DNA from: Trissonchulus latispiculum
Lineage: Eukaryota; Nematoda; Enoplea; Enoplida; Ironidae
Direction: 5' to 3'
NCBI GenBank assembly: GCA_030248195.1
Contig: JASAND010004096.1
Location: 1 to 64,000, forward strand
Length of the DNA: 64,000 nucleotides
Every line of letters begins with the position of its first letter. The first letter of the stretch is position 1. The translations under genes were made by a program, and so were the position numbers. Below are positions 19,751-31,148 of the stretch, one piece after another. The notes beneath the pieces are model-generated. The model ran no database searches and was not told the DNA's origin. It was given only the letters and a program-made list of their open reading frames with translations.

Positions 19751-21125
19751 ATTTCGGTAAACGCAAATACTCTAAGTCTAATGCATATAAGTATAAATGT
19801 GCACAACGACACATACACACACACATACATACATACAAATATGCATATCTGATGAATGCATGCATATACGTTACATTTTCGTGCCTTTTTGTAAATTTTA
19901 TACACACCTGGATAAACTAGCGAAGTAAGAGCTAAACTACTCTGAGGGGTTTTCTCCATATTATAAAGGTGCAAGACAATAGATTTTAAGCGTACCTGGT
20001 GTGAACTATTTTCGGTTATTCTCCTTGATTTTCATCTAAATTACTCAAAATGCAGTGTTATCTTTATGAATGATAAACGTAAAATTGTCCTTCTGTGTAG
20101 GAACCTCGGTTCCTAGCTAATTTCATGTCCGCCATTGAAAGATAACGAAAAGTTAGTCTCCTCAGGTTTTTCATACAGAGCGGCGGCTCTTTTACAACTA
20201 TCCTGCAGTGTTCAACGGGGGACCCCTTTTGTAAGTTGGTTGGGGGACACAGTCCCTCTTAAGTTGGGTGTGGGATATTGTCTTCTCTTTTCTTTTTGTG
20301 AAGTGTCTTTTTTGTTTGGTTTACGGAATAACTATGAAAATGTTCATTTTGTCTGCGCTGTAAATTTGTATCTTCCTGTATTTTGTCGATCGTATTTTTG
20401 TCATAAAAACAGTAAACTCACGGTACTAAAATAGATTGCCGGCGCCTGCTGTAGTTGTTTAGGGACATTAGCGAGTTTAGGGACGAGTCTACGAGTCTAG
20501 TATGCGCACACTCACGAACCTAGTAATCTTTTATTGAGTCTAAATTTATTCTTTTACTGACAACAACCAAACCTTTACACTGGGTTAATGAAATTTGTCC
20601 TGATCTAAACTTGCCGTTATCAGACTCCAGCTTAAACCGGAAGGAAGTTTTGTGGAAAAGTTATTGGAAAAAATGATCTTCAAACGTAGTATATCTAAAA
20701 ATTTGTAAAGCTGGATTTATCGATTTGAGCCTTGTAACAAATGGATATATTTTCTACATGCCTAAAAAATAAGTTTTCACCTTGGTCCAGCCCATGTTGA
20801 CTAATCTTTCTGTTATTTTCAGTATTTTTATCAGTTTATTTTATTTTATAAATGTTTAGGTTGTTCGACGTTTGTGATCGCATTGCACGCCAGTCGTAAT
20901 GAAAAAACTACAAGAAATAAAAGAAAATAGACATCCGCCGAATTTGTAGAATTTTCATTTCTTTATTTGATTGTGGTCTTAAAAGCTCAAATTCTATAAT
21001 TTTTTACAAATGAGTACGTAACAATACATCTTCTGTTTTTTCATTCTACTCGCTCTATGACTCACTCAAAAACTTGGAATTTCACTTCTCCATCACAAAC
21101 GACTATTCAAGAGCACATGTTATAG
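19751..21125. other. Microsatellite and dispersed-repeat DNA
   Basis: CATA-rich microsatellites lie at 19800-19870. The segment at about 20020-20115 (ending gtaggaacctcggttcct) is an inverted relative of 43315-43425. A 99-codon frame at 20135-20434 is not supported by splice sites or recognisable motifs. Confidence 0.5.
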
Positions 21126-21410
21126 TATGCAAATTAGATTTGAACTTGACCAGTTTGACAAAGGTCAAGTCGCATAGTCAAGTTAACATGTACACAAATT
21201 AACACATAACATTCTGTCAAACACACGCACACACACACAGACTTGACACTTGACTAGAAATTTCGATGGTCGAGAATTAATTCTCCTACTTCTCCCAACA
21301 CAGGTACACACGCACATGACTTACTTAACACTTGACTACAAATTTCCATTGTCGAGATTTAATTCTCCTACTTGTCCCAACACAGGTACACACACACACA
21401 CACACTTGAC
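21126..21410. repeat. Dispersed repeat, copy 2, plus two partial copies
   Basis: This is the second copy of the 19613-19750 repeat. It is followed by partial copies of its tail near 21260-21340 and 21330-21410 (cttgactacaaattt, attctcctact..tcccaacacagg, (CA)n). Confidence 0.88.
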
Positions 21411-24229
21411 TTTTCCGATAGCCTAGATTTAGATTTTAACTGTTTTCTTCTTTACTGATTCCAATGCAAATATTTCTAGAAAAATACTTTAAAAGCGTCC
21501 ACTTTCTTGTTTGAGATTGTTGAAATGTTTTACCTTCAACTTAAATCCAAAATTTACAATTTTAGTGTTAACTTCTTAGACAAAATCCATTTGCCCTTCT
21601 TAGATGTTTCATTTGTCCATTTCTGGTTTCCGCAACAAAATAACTTGTGTAACGACCGTCAGCCATGTTGTGCAAAGGATAAAAAGCTTCTGACTACCAG
21701 CTACGTTAGTTACAAATTTAAGACTTGCTCACAGACGAGAAGGGCCTTACGTGGCAGAAAGTTATATACTTGTTGTCCAACTGCGAACTGTAGCTGATGT
21801 TTTCGATTTCATTGTCTTTCTTTGAGTACTTGATAATGCTGACAAACGAATATTTGCACCCTAAGAATAAAAATTTTTTTCATTTTTTCCGTGCGCTACA
21901 TGATTCCGCCATACAACCAAACTATAAGCTTCGTTTCGAACATATTTTCAGAAAAAAATTTAAAAATTTGCAATTTTTGTCAAAACTTTCTGAATTTTCT
22001 TATCTGATCCTATGTGCTTTTCTCAAAAAGGACATTATATACGGATATAAAAATCATTAAGACTAATATATACATATACCCCCCGTTTAGCCGGGAAAAC
22101 CCTTTCCCAGTTTACTTCTTTCACTTTCAACTGTTCCTTTTTACTTACTACGTGTCAGTGGAACGTTAACGACCTTAATTCACTTCATTGCATGTGAGTG
22201 TAAGTTTACAACATCTTCAAACAATCCAGCATCTTCGAACGCCCCCCTTGAAGGATACGAACTTAATACAACAATTTAGCAGATATGTAGGATTTACTTG
22301 TTTTCTACTTTATAATGTATTAATGAAATTTGTTGATTTTTTCAGAGAAGGAGAATCACAGGTTTACGAAGCTTCCTAAAAAGAATATCACTACATTGGA
22401 GATATTGGAACATTTCATTTGTTCTTTCTTTTTGTTGTTATTTTTCTATATTAATAAATTGAATGTGAGAATATTTAGTAGTGTCTGCAGAAAACTTGAA
22501 CGAAGAAAATAGTAAAGGACAATGGACGATAAAAATAAAAATGAGTAGGAAATGCAGAGGATTTGCTCAGTTAAGTTTAACCACATCACGAAGATATTTG
22601 AATATTTCAGAGTCCGAAATGTAAATACATCTATTATAAAAAGAATCAGCAGGAAATATCGAAATTATAAATACATCTATTATGTATCAGTATACCAAAC
22701 TATAGAAAGCAAATGTGAATCTTAAACGTATAGAAAAATAAGAATGAGCAGGAAATAAAAGACAAGAGGAAATTATCAGTAAAGATAATAAATATAAGTC
22801 GGCACATGAATACGGCGTCAGAACTTGATGTCTATGCACTTCGCAATTGCAGAAGACACTTGCAGAAAATTTCAATCGTCATAAACTACCATCCTCGTGA
22901 CCAATCACTTTATTTGTTGACACAGCTGACTTTTGGTTTTCGAAAATTTTTCATGAATTCATTGTCAGCTACAAGTATGAATTCTCCCTCGATAAGAGCG
23001 CTCACAGCGCTCATTGGGTTTCTATTGTATCGGACTGAAAGGCTTTGCCTTTAGTGAATGCAGACAGACGTTTTTCATTATTTCTTTGTAATTAAGACTT
23101 CTATCGTTGGTGGATTCGCCTGCTAGCCCGAATTTGCCTCATTTCTTGATATAAATGCTGTTTGTATCTCTAGAGAGGTCAGCGGACTAACTGCCCTCTT
23201 TTGTAAATAGTAGAGTCAGAAAGGTTAAACCCTTCTCGGTCATGTTGAAACACGATAGAGCCCGGCTGGCTGTCCTTCCTGTACAACCAGCCAGCAGCTC
23301 CTGGGATTAGTTCGCTCTGGGTAGGAGCGCTCATAGAGCACACCGGCTCTCTTCCGACTAAGGTTTTTTCTAGTGACTGCAGGCAGGCATTTTCACAATT
23401 TCTTGATGATAGCTGTTAGCTAGAAAATATAATGCGTAGTCCAAGTACCTTGTTTCAAAACAATTTCTTATTTATGCCAGCCATTTTAGAAATCGGTTGC
23501 AGTAATATCCACAAAAATATGAGTTTTTTCTAATTTTGCCTTTTGTCTAGTGTTATTGTTATTTTAAATGTTAAAGTGTTAATTTTATGGTAACACCGCC
23601 GCCGTTGAGACTAACTTAAGCAGAGACAAATACTACATTTGAATTTGCAATTTTGAAAGAATATAAATTAATTGAATTAAATCAATTAAGGAATTAATAA
23701 GTAAAATGAATCTTTCAAAAATTTGAGAAAAAGTCAAAGGTTTTCCAAAATTGAAGTAATGGCATCTGTGGTGTTTGAACAAACTACCAAAGTAAACAGC
23801 AATAAAGGACGCACTCGTTCTTGTCGATCGGTTTCAGCAATTTTCTGCTTTCGAAATCGTTTACCCAGCGGACTAATTTGACGCCAGCATCGAAGGGGCT
23901 TATCGTTGTATCGTAACTAATCTAAAACGGTATAGACAAAAGAAGAACTGTGTGTGCAGACCTTTAACAGACTAATAGGATACGTTCATCGGTGTCAATT
24001 AACTTTTGTGAAACGAAATATTTTTGAAGAAAAATCCCGATAGCAGTCTAAATATTTTCAAAATTTTGCGTTTGTCATAGTAGTGTTAATTCTTGAAATC
24101 TTTACGTTGTTTTTAGCTGAATTCTGTTTGTGACGACTTGTCCCGTACAAATTCGTAGTTGAGAGCTTGTGCCTTGAAGTAGCAGTTTCAGCAGTTCTTA
24201 CACATGTGTGCTTAACATACCTGCAATAT
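21411..24229. other. No gene recognised
   Basis: AT-rich DNA with short open frames. Two loosely similar blocks (gagcgctca..., then ttagtga.tgcagacag / ctagtgactgcaggcag) at about 22990-23100 and 23325-23420 suggest an old ~330-bp duplication. M13 peptidase exons were looked for here on the minus strand and not seen. Confidence 0.4.
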
Positions 24230-25300
24230 TTTCAGGATTTACTTCAACTTACGACATTTATCTGGAAGAGCTCCCAAGATGGACCGGACAGGTTTCTGAA
24301 CCTGGCGAATGGTGTCATCCTGAGCATCAAACTGGAAGTTGACATTGGCATAAGCAATGTCAACTTTCTGAATGTATCGGTGGAATTAAATAACGGTCTA
24401 ATAGTAGCCGACCCAATACATGAAACTTACGGACACTAGTCAATATCTTCATTACTACTCTTGCCACCCTCTCCAGCACAAGTTGCCTATTGCGTATAGC
24501 AAGGCCCACCGGATTTTCCGCACTTCCTCTGACCCTGATACAGCCAAGACACGGCGTACCCAATTAAAGGAAGATCTGGTTAAGAGAGGGTACTCAAGAG
24601 GCAAGTTTCAGCGCAGAATTACGAAGGCCCTGTCGTTTACCAGAGAACAGTCAATGAAGACCCCGGCAGGTCCTGAAAATGATGAAAACTCGTTGTACCT
24701 TGTCTCACCCTACCATCTTGATCTAGATGGCGTCAGGAGTGTCTTACAGTGGCATGAACATTTTTTAACTGGGCTGAACACAAACATAAAACTATATTGG
24801 AGGCCACCGCCCAAATTCCGCAACATTCTCGTCAGGGCTAAACTTCACACGCCTGGCACCTTTCCGAAAGAAGGAGCCCGGCGGAACCTCAAAATGCAGC
24901 CGAATCGGTGGTCTCTGCCCAGCCATCTAGGAAGTGAGCTCATTTAAGAGCTGTGTCACTGGATTGCAATACCCAATAAGGGACAGTTTTGACTGTAGAA
25001 GTACCGGAATTCTGTACATGGCGGAAACAGATGGGTGTCCATCGCAGTTTGTGGGGGCAGATGGAAATTTCGTCTCCCGACGATTCAATGGCCACAGACA
25101 CGATATCCGCAAAATACATGCTAGTAAACCTTTGTCTTGCGATTTTAGAAACCACAACCGATATTTACACTTACAGTTTTTGACTTTGAGAAAATTTGTG
25201 AAAAAATGAAGAAATTTGTAGAAAGAGGAAAGAAAAACAAGGGATCAGCCAACTTTTTACTGACTATCCCTTTGGAATCAATTGGGAAAATATCCTGCGT
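24230..25300 (+). pseudogene. Penelope-like retroelement, 3' part (RT thumb and GIY-YIG region), truncated
   Basis: The plus strand encodes, in three frames, the C-terminal half of a Penelope-like element protein. First comes the end of the reverse transcriptase (FLNVSVELNNG; then DTSQYLHYYSCHPLQHKLPI, AYSKAHRIFRTSSD, KRGYSRGKFQRRI). Then comes a GIY-YIG endonuclease-like block (STGILYMAETDGCPSQFVGA, RRFNGHRHDIRKIHASKPL, CDFRNH) and the tail motif TDYPFGINWENI near 25270. Frame changes near 24430, 24940 and 25200 break it. The catalytic RT core is absent, so it is a 5'-truncated copy, as is usual for this class. It lies on the low-coordinate side of the last identified M13 peptidase exon. Confidence 0.85.
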
Positions 25301-26641
25301 TTCAACAAGTCGCCGCCTCCGCGTCCGAGTTTACTAGCATCCACTCTATTGAAAACCGCCCTGAGGCTCCAGAAGTCCCCGAACATTTGTGCTACAGTTC
25401 CTCCTCACTCCCCAGGCCCCCTAGGACAGAACTTTATCCCCAGAAGCGCCCCGAACATTTACATCGCGGTCCCTCCCAATTTCTCAATCAATAACTTTGT
25501 GCGACCTTCCCATTTCCTGAAAGTTTTCGGCTCAGAAGGGACAGGATCCGTCTGACGGTGTGAGCACCATCCGAAACCGGCAACGAAAGAAAGGTGAACG
25601 TTGTTGTGGGTATTCACGTCTTAGACTGATATTTTACAGATTCCTTTGTATCCATTGCGGGTTCGTGAATTAGCAGCTGACCACCGACTGTTCTATCGAT
25701 TATTTTTATAGAGTGTAGAGTTGTATGACTGATAAAGTCACGATTTCTAACAGCTTTCAAAATTAAAGTTGTTTTGTATGGAGTGACCAAAACGATTGTG
25801 CTCTAAAATCTACCCAGACGCCGTGAGGAGGCACAGTCGTTCACATGGAAAGGCGGCCTGACCGGTTCAAGGTCAATTTGGGCAGACATCAATGTTTTCG
25901 GCTCGGCGGTCCGGCACCACGTTCTGCGTCGCTGCCCCAGCAACTGGATGCATTGAATGAGCACTATTAGTTCAAAATTTACAACATCGAATAAAAGGAT
26001 TTTGATTAAATGAGAAAGAAGAAGAAAGAAGAAGAAGAATGGTTCTTTCACTACGTGTACTACAACGACTTTTACTACGTGAACCCTCGTAAAAGTAGAA
26101 GAAGAAGGGCTAGCTCGGGGGCCGTCGCACTTGTTCTACAGATACAAATGAGAAAGAAGAAGTAAAATCATGTAGCACAGAATATCCGAAAAACTAGAAC
26201 CTTCGGTGGGACTCGTACTACACAGGTGCAGACTCATCAAGCCCAGACGGAATTTGTGTACCAACGTACATGACTTTCATAATTGAGAAAGAAGAAGAAA
26301 GTCCTGCACCTACGTACACTGCTGACTAACCCGATTGAGTTTGAGTTTTGTATTGTTTACTTGAGTAAAAGTCACTAAAATAGATGGAACAGTAAAAGCA
26401 ATTGAATTTGCGAAGAGTTAGATTTTGTGTTTTTAACGTGCGCCAACGTGTAAAAAGTACAATGTTTATCTAATTTCACGTGTAACAACATGCTTTAAAG
26501 TTACATCAGTGCCAACTCAGAGAGGTTAAGGTTTATTTTAAGATATTAGCGAAAAGGAACTAGCTAAAGCAAGTTTAACCCACTGAATAAAAAGACACTC
26601 ATAGCTTTAATATCAATAGTTGAAGAAATCTTTTTACCTAC
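25301..26641. other. Repeat-bearing DNA with three GAGAAAGAAGAAG motifs
   Basis: A frame continues to about 25555 after the Penelope tail (Pro/Ser-rich, unassigned). atgagaaagaagaag-type motifs recur near 26010, 26148 and 26284, spaced ~137 bp. Between the last two, gtgggactcgtac on the minus strand looks like a decayed SINE B-box. No host exon is supported. Confidence 0.5.
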
Positions 26642-26719
26642 GTTTTTATAATATTCATCCAAGGCCTTGCCATCTTTTACCCGATCACCGTACCCAATAT
26701 GTTTGAGAAACACAGCTGT
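26642..26719 (-). CDS. M13 peptidase exon, HIGYGDRVKD block (last one found)
   Basis: Acceptor tgtattgcag, donor AAC|gtaggt, 26 codons, phase 0. It encodes TAVFLKHIGYGDRVKDGKAL and DEYYKN, the family I---IGYPD-I-D---LD-YY block. Further exons of the family should follow at lower coordinates but were not recognised. Confidence 0.93.
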
Positions 26720-26899
26720 CTGCAATACAGAATCAAAAGCAATACACTTAGGTGAACAATCTCGCAATATTGAACTCAGCTTATGACCTGCACCTGTTAT
26801 TCAATTGAAATGAATTTTGTTATGGCAATAGGTTAACAATGAGTTTTCAGGCTGCTAAAGACTAATCAAGAGAACGTTGTCTTTGAAAAGCATCGCGTG

Positions 26900-27030
26900 C
26901 ATCTTTTGCTTGGTGTCAGCCATGAATTAATGTAAACGGATTTGTTAAAAACCGTTTAGGTAAAAACATCTTTTGCTTTGCACCAGGCATGTATTAATGT
27001 AAACGGATTTGTTAAAAAAACCGGATTTGT
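26900..27030. repeat. ~78-bp tandem repeat in an intron
   Basis: catcttttgctt followed by aattaatgtaaacggatttg occurs twice, near 26900-26965 and 26968-27020. Confidence 0.75.
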
Positions 27031-27449
27031 ATCTTAGATTTTTGCAAAACAAGCAACAGTGTCTGCAAAAGGTAAAAGAGTTTCTTTAGTAACATTTAAT
27101 CTAATTGTAGGCCTGCTGCGCAGTAGAATTTCTTACTGTGAAAAAACCTAACGATTAGTGCAGACCCATTTTGTCATTGACGTTGGCCATTTCTAATTTA
27201 TTTTAATTTTTTATCAAAGTGCCTTTAAATATTTCTTATTAAAGCTGTATTGAATTATCTATAAGTATCCATCCAAATATAACGCTGCAGCAAAATATAG
27301 CCGCCAAAACAGAGCAGCGATGATCTGCAAAAGTTAAAGCGACAGTCTTCTTTTTGAGAGTTCCAAACTGCAACCAGTTTTCGCTACAGATTCTCAATTG
27401 AAAAGAATTCATGTTTACTTTATGAGTCATACCTTAGGAAGTTTCTAAA

Positions 27450-27600
27450 ATAGAAGACTTGCGTGTATTTTATGCTCAGCCATCTTACAGCACTAGTCTA
27501 CGTGCTTTTACGGTGAAAGCTATCTTTTGCCCGTAAAATGTATGTAATTTAGATGGCTGAGCAAATATAAGAGACCTGCTGCGCTGAGGCGCAGCAGGAA
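27450..27600. repeat. Small palindromic element and perfect hairpin
   Basis: tgctcagccatct (near 27472) pairs with agatggctgagca (near 27551), with an inner ttttacgg / ccgtaaaa pair. Right next to it, 27575-27598 is a perfect 10-bp stem (CCTGCTGCGC/GCGCAGCAGG) with a TGAG loop. A partial copy (cctgctgcgcagtag) lies near 27112. Confidence 0.8.
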
Positions 27601-27747
27601 AAACAGACATATGTATGATTGGCATCTTAAATAATATAGAAACTGGATGTTAAAGATAGATATATGTTATATGGATCAGGCATGTATTACTACGTCGAAG
27701 CTAACGACTACTATCCTGTGTACTTACGATCATGCACAAGAAACCAC

Positions 27748-27846
27748 CTTTTCTTTTGCTTTGCTTTTTGTTTCAGCGTCCATCCAATCAGATTCTTCAA
27801 GAATCAGTTCAAATTCATGCTGCAGCAAATCCACCATCCTAGCCGC
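27748..27846 (-). CDS. M13 peptidase exon, SDWMDAETK block
   Basis: Acceptor aatgttacag, donor AAG|gtggtt, 33 codons, phase 0. It encodes AARMVDLLQHEFELILEESD then WMDAETKSKAKEK, the family MV--I---F---L-----WMD--T---A--K block. Confidence 0.94.
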
Positions 27847-27848
27847 CT

Positions 27849-29388
27849 GTAACATTAATACGGGAAAGCAGCACTCAGATTTCTTTACGTTCCTTAAATA
27901 ACTGCTCTAGTGCAATCAGCAGATTCAAATCCAGTTATAACAAACTGACATACACAAAAAGTAGCAGTTTTTGAATACTATGCAAATTCAGCTACCGATA
28001 AGCAAAAGATATGCAGCTCAAGAGAACCCTAGCAAAAGGTTCTAGAATGTGTATGAATTTTAAGTTTTAATGAAACTAAGTGCTCATCTAACAATGTAAT
28101 TACACAATACAATTTTTCACACATGTTTGCATGATTAAAATGATATTTGATTTTTCATTTAATAAACAAGTTTAAAATTTCTTCATAATACAGTGGTCGA
28201 AAATCTTCCTGAAGGTAGCAGTGCCACTTTGTGAGACAGTTTTGAAATTGTTTGATCCAGTTAACGAATGTCCTGAATTCAACGAGCCACAAAATAGTTC
28301 GATTGAGGCGGCCGCAGTTTAGGAAAATTAATTAATTAATTTTTTATTGGCACTGCGTACTTCAGGTCAACAGTGGCACTTTTGATCCATTTGTTTATAT
28401 CCATGCGATAAACACCTATTGATATGGTGCCATCGCTTAAAATTTGAAATTTCGTTTCCATTTAATAAAAAAACGACTACTGCTAGGCATTGGGCTTCTT
28501 CACAGCAAAAGACGAAGGGGAGGATGCATAGGTGTAACGGAGATCTGGGGTGGGAAGGCTCCCCCAACTTCTTTTGGGGACTCTCTGGAAACCCCCAGCA
28601 CTCCATTACCGCCCAATCCTCCCCCAAAGACTACGTCAATTTGTATGATAAAAATCGCGTTTTCAGCCGTTTTCAATCATATTTGCACCAAGGGGGTTGG
28701 GGCTATTTATCCCCTCCCCAAAATTTTCGACCAACTTTACCAACTCCCAGGTTTTTGACTTAGCCTTGCCCCACGTGTGGCTACCCCCTTCTGAACTCTC
28801 CAGCACTGGGGCCATTAAGTTAGCTAAATTTTGCCAAAAGCTTTTTGAAAAAGCTTTTATCAAATTTTTCCTTTAATATCGCTTTGAAACCGTCCAATTC
28901 ACAGCCAAATCCCATGAGGAAATCTGCCATGTGCAATAGAATTTTGCTGTCGGTTTCGCTTTTCCGAAAGTTGCCCTGGAAGCTGCAAGCCAACTGTGAT
29001 GAGATTATTCCGTTTGTGATTCCACGGTTTTCGATTTCACAGAAGGCTGCTGTCACGTTTTCCGGCGACGCAGGATCACTTCAATAACTTAACAGTGCCG
29101 TGGCAAGAAAAGGCCATCAACTACCCTTAGATATTCCTATGTATATTATCAACCGGATTCCAGACTATTGGACATCAAACGTCATTGTAATTTTTATGAA
29201 GGTACTATAGCTTACAAACTAAAGTACTGCAGTACTGCTGTTACGCTGGAAAATATGCAATCTTCTGAAAGAAGGAAAGTAACCTTGAAAAAAGCTTGTG
29301 AACGTTTTTGAACGATCACTCAAATGTACCCTGGAATTATTTGTTCTTTAAACCAAGTGACTATTTCATCAAACTTAAACATACATAC
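27849..29388. other. Intron with repeat-like segment
   Basis: 28500-28800 is locally C/G-rich with several aligned 60-115 codon frames on both strands (marker ctcccccaact, ggaggatgc), which suggests an old element, but no family is recognised. 28836-28858 is a perfect palindrome, AAAAGCTTTTT-G-AAAAAGCTTTT. Confidence 0.45.
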
Positions 29389-29526
29389 TTCTACACGTTC
29401 AGCTTCACGAAAGTAGCGATTTGCATAAAGTTTGCCGACGGCTATCTCTAAAACGCTGGCGCTAGCTAAACAGCGTTTCCATCTGGGCTCTTCCGACGTC
29501 CGACCTCTGAGAAGGCGTTGTAGTAT
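29389..29526 (-). CDS. M13 peptidase exon, EEPRWKRC block
   Basis: Acceptor gctatttcag, donor GAA|gtatgt, 46 codons, phase 0. It encodes RLLRGRTSEEPRWKRCLASA and EIAVGKLYANRYFREAER, the family G----PPRWK-C------A-G-LYV---F-E block. Confidence 0.95.
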
Positions 29527-31066
29527 CTGAAATAGCAAGCACTATAGAGTATTGTACTCTCACAACACTGGAAAATTAAGGAGCCAAATTGTACTGAAGG
29601 AGTCAATATAAATACTCTTTATGAGAAGAACGAACGTTGGTAATATATCGAATCCAGTTGCAAGGGATATGATATGCTAGACATTGAAAAAATTATCTGA
29701 AAGAGTTCAAACAGGCAAAACTCTTCATGGAAATGTTTGCGGTGAAAGTAACTTTAAGTAGCTCCGATTTTAAAAACAAATACAATCCCGTGAATTTTTC
29801 CCCACTCGTGTCATTGCCTATTATCAAACGTCACCTAATATACCCAAAATGCACTCTTCTCGTCTTCGGGAGGTATACACAGCAGACACTTCCAATTTTG
29901 TAGAAAGATCTACGTTGTAAGACTGTAGGTTTTAATTTTATATCTATGAATAAAAATTGTAGGTTGGACAAGCACTTGGACATGGCCAACATGAAAACCT
30001 GAATATTTTAACTCAAGGTTTGCAAAGGGCAGAGGTGAGTGTTAAACAAATAGAAAGTTGTAGTGATACGAGGAATCTTTAACTCCAGCTACGCCACTAT
30101 TCAAGAAGCAAAGTCCACAACTTGTAGCTGCTTTCTGGCAAGTTCTGCACTGCTGCTAGCGTAGCCTATTACTGTAGCCAAGAGCGCATGGAACATATTA
30201 GCATGACAACTTGCATAGTCTATGGATCATAAGCGTGACAGATAATCTGCGCGCTAACTCCTGACATCCGCTCCCAGACAAATTGGTACCCAGTATGCTT
30301 GAGTGCTAAAAGCTCGAAGACATAAGAGTACGTGCCCTTTAGAATTTTAGAGCGAAAGCGAAATAGCGCATGAATTTGTCGGATTCACTTGGGTCCAATT
30401 TGCGCATGAGATGTCAGGAGTCAGCGTGCAGAGGACGAGTCACGCTTGTAATTCACACACTATGCCAACTGTCATACCGTTATGTATTATGCACTCTTGC
30501 CATTATATAAATTGCATATCCAAATCAGAATTAAAAGTAGCTTAAACAGCGTGATATTGTCATATTCTGTCGTTGAGTAGATAAAATGCTGTGACAGATA
30601 AAACGTGGTTAAGGGTCAAAATTTATTGTCAAGTGTTCTAACTGACCTAACCTTTTGCGTGTACACAGACCAACATAGGGGCACCGACAAAATTGTCTGT
30701 ACTACTGTGAGGCAGAACTTGGAACAAGCCTGTCAGCCCGCAGTGGAAAACGCAGCCGGGGCTCAGATTGGTGGTAGTCTATGGTAGTCATGGCTTTGCC
30801 AGCATGCTGACTGCTTCAGTCGGGGGTGATAAATTTTCTTCCGATTATGTTTGGACTGCTGCGTACGTTAGGGGATTAAGCATTCTACTTATCTGAATTC
30901 TTTACGGATAATCTACTTAAACGTATAGGCAAGAGTATGTGTACAATGACAAAACGTCGCGACTGAAAATTTAACCGGTGCGGTAGTATAAAGAACCCAC
31001 CACTAGCATTACTTCTACAAAGCTTTCGTCTTGCAAAACAAAAATAGTAGACGAAAAATTACTCAC
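29527..31066. other. Intron, nothing recognised
   Basis: AT-rich peptidase intron without coding signal or clear repeats. A short frame at 30605-30787 has no splice support. Confidence 0.45.
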
Positions 31067-31148
31067 ATCATCAGCATCATAAAATCTTTCATCCAGGGTC
31101 TTCGTAGACGATTCCAGTGCTCTTAGAAACATGTAGTTATACAATGTC
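31067..31148 (-). CDS. M13 peptidase exon, TLYNYMFLRAL block
   Basis: Acceptor gttttgcag, donor GAT|gtgagt, 82 bp. It encodes TLYNYMFLRALESSTKTLDE followed by RFYDADD, equal to the family T-R-L-NYL-WR-V---...LS--F. It restores phase 0. Confidence 0.9.

Noticed and set aside
25803..26051. C-terminal M13 peptidase exon or LINE endonuclease fragment
   Set aside because: No conserved C-terminal CxxW-like ending, and the FTWKGG resemblance on the plus strand is too short to support.
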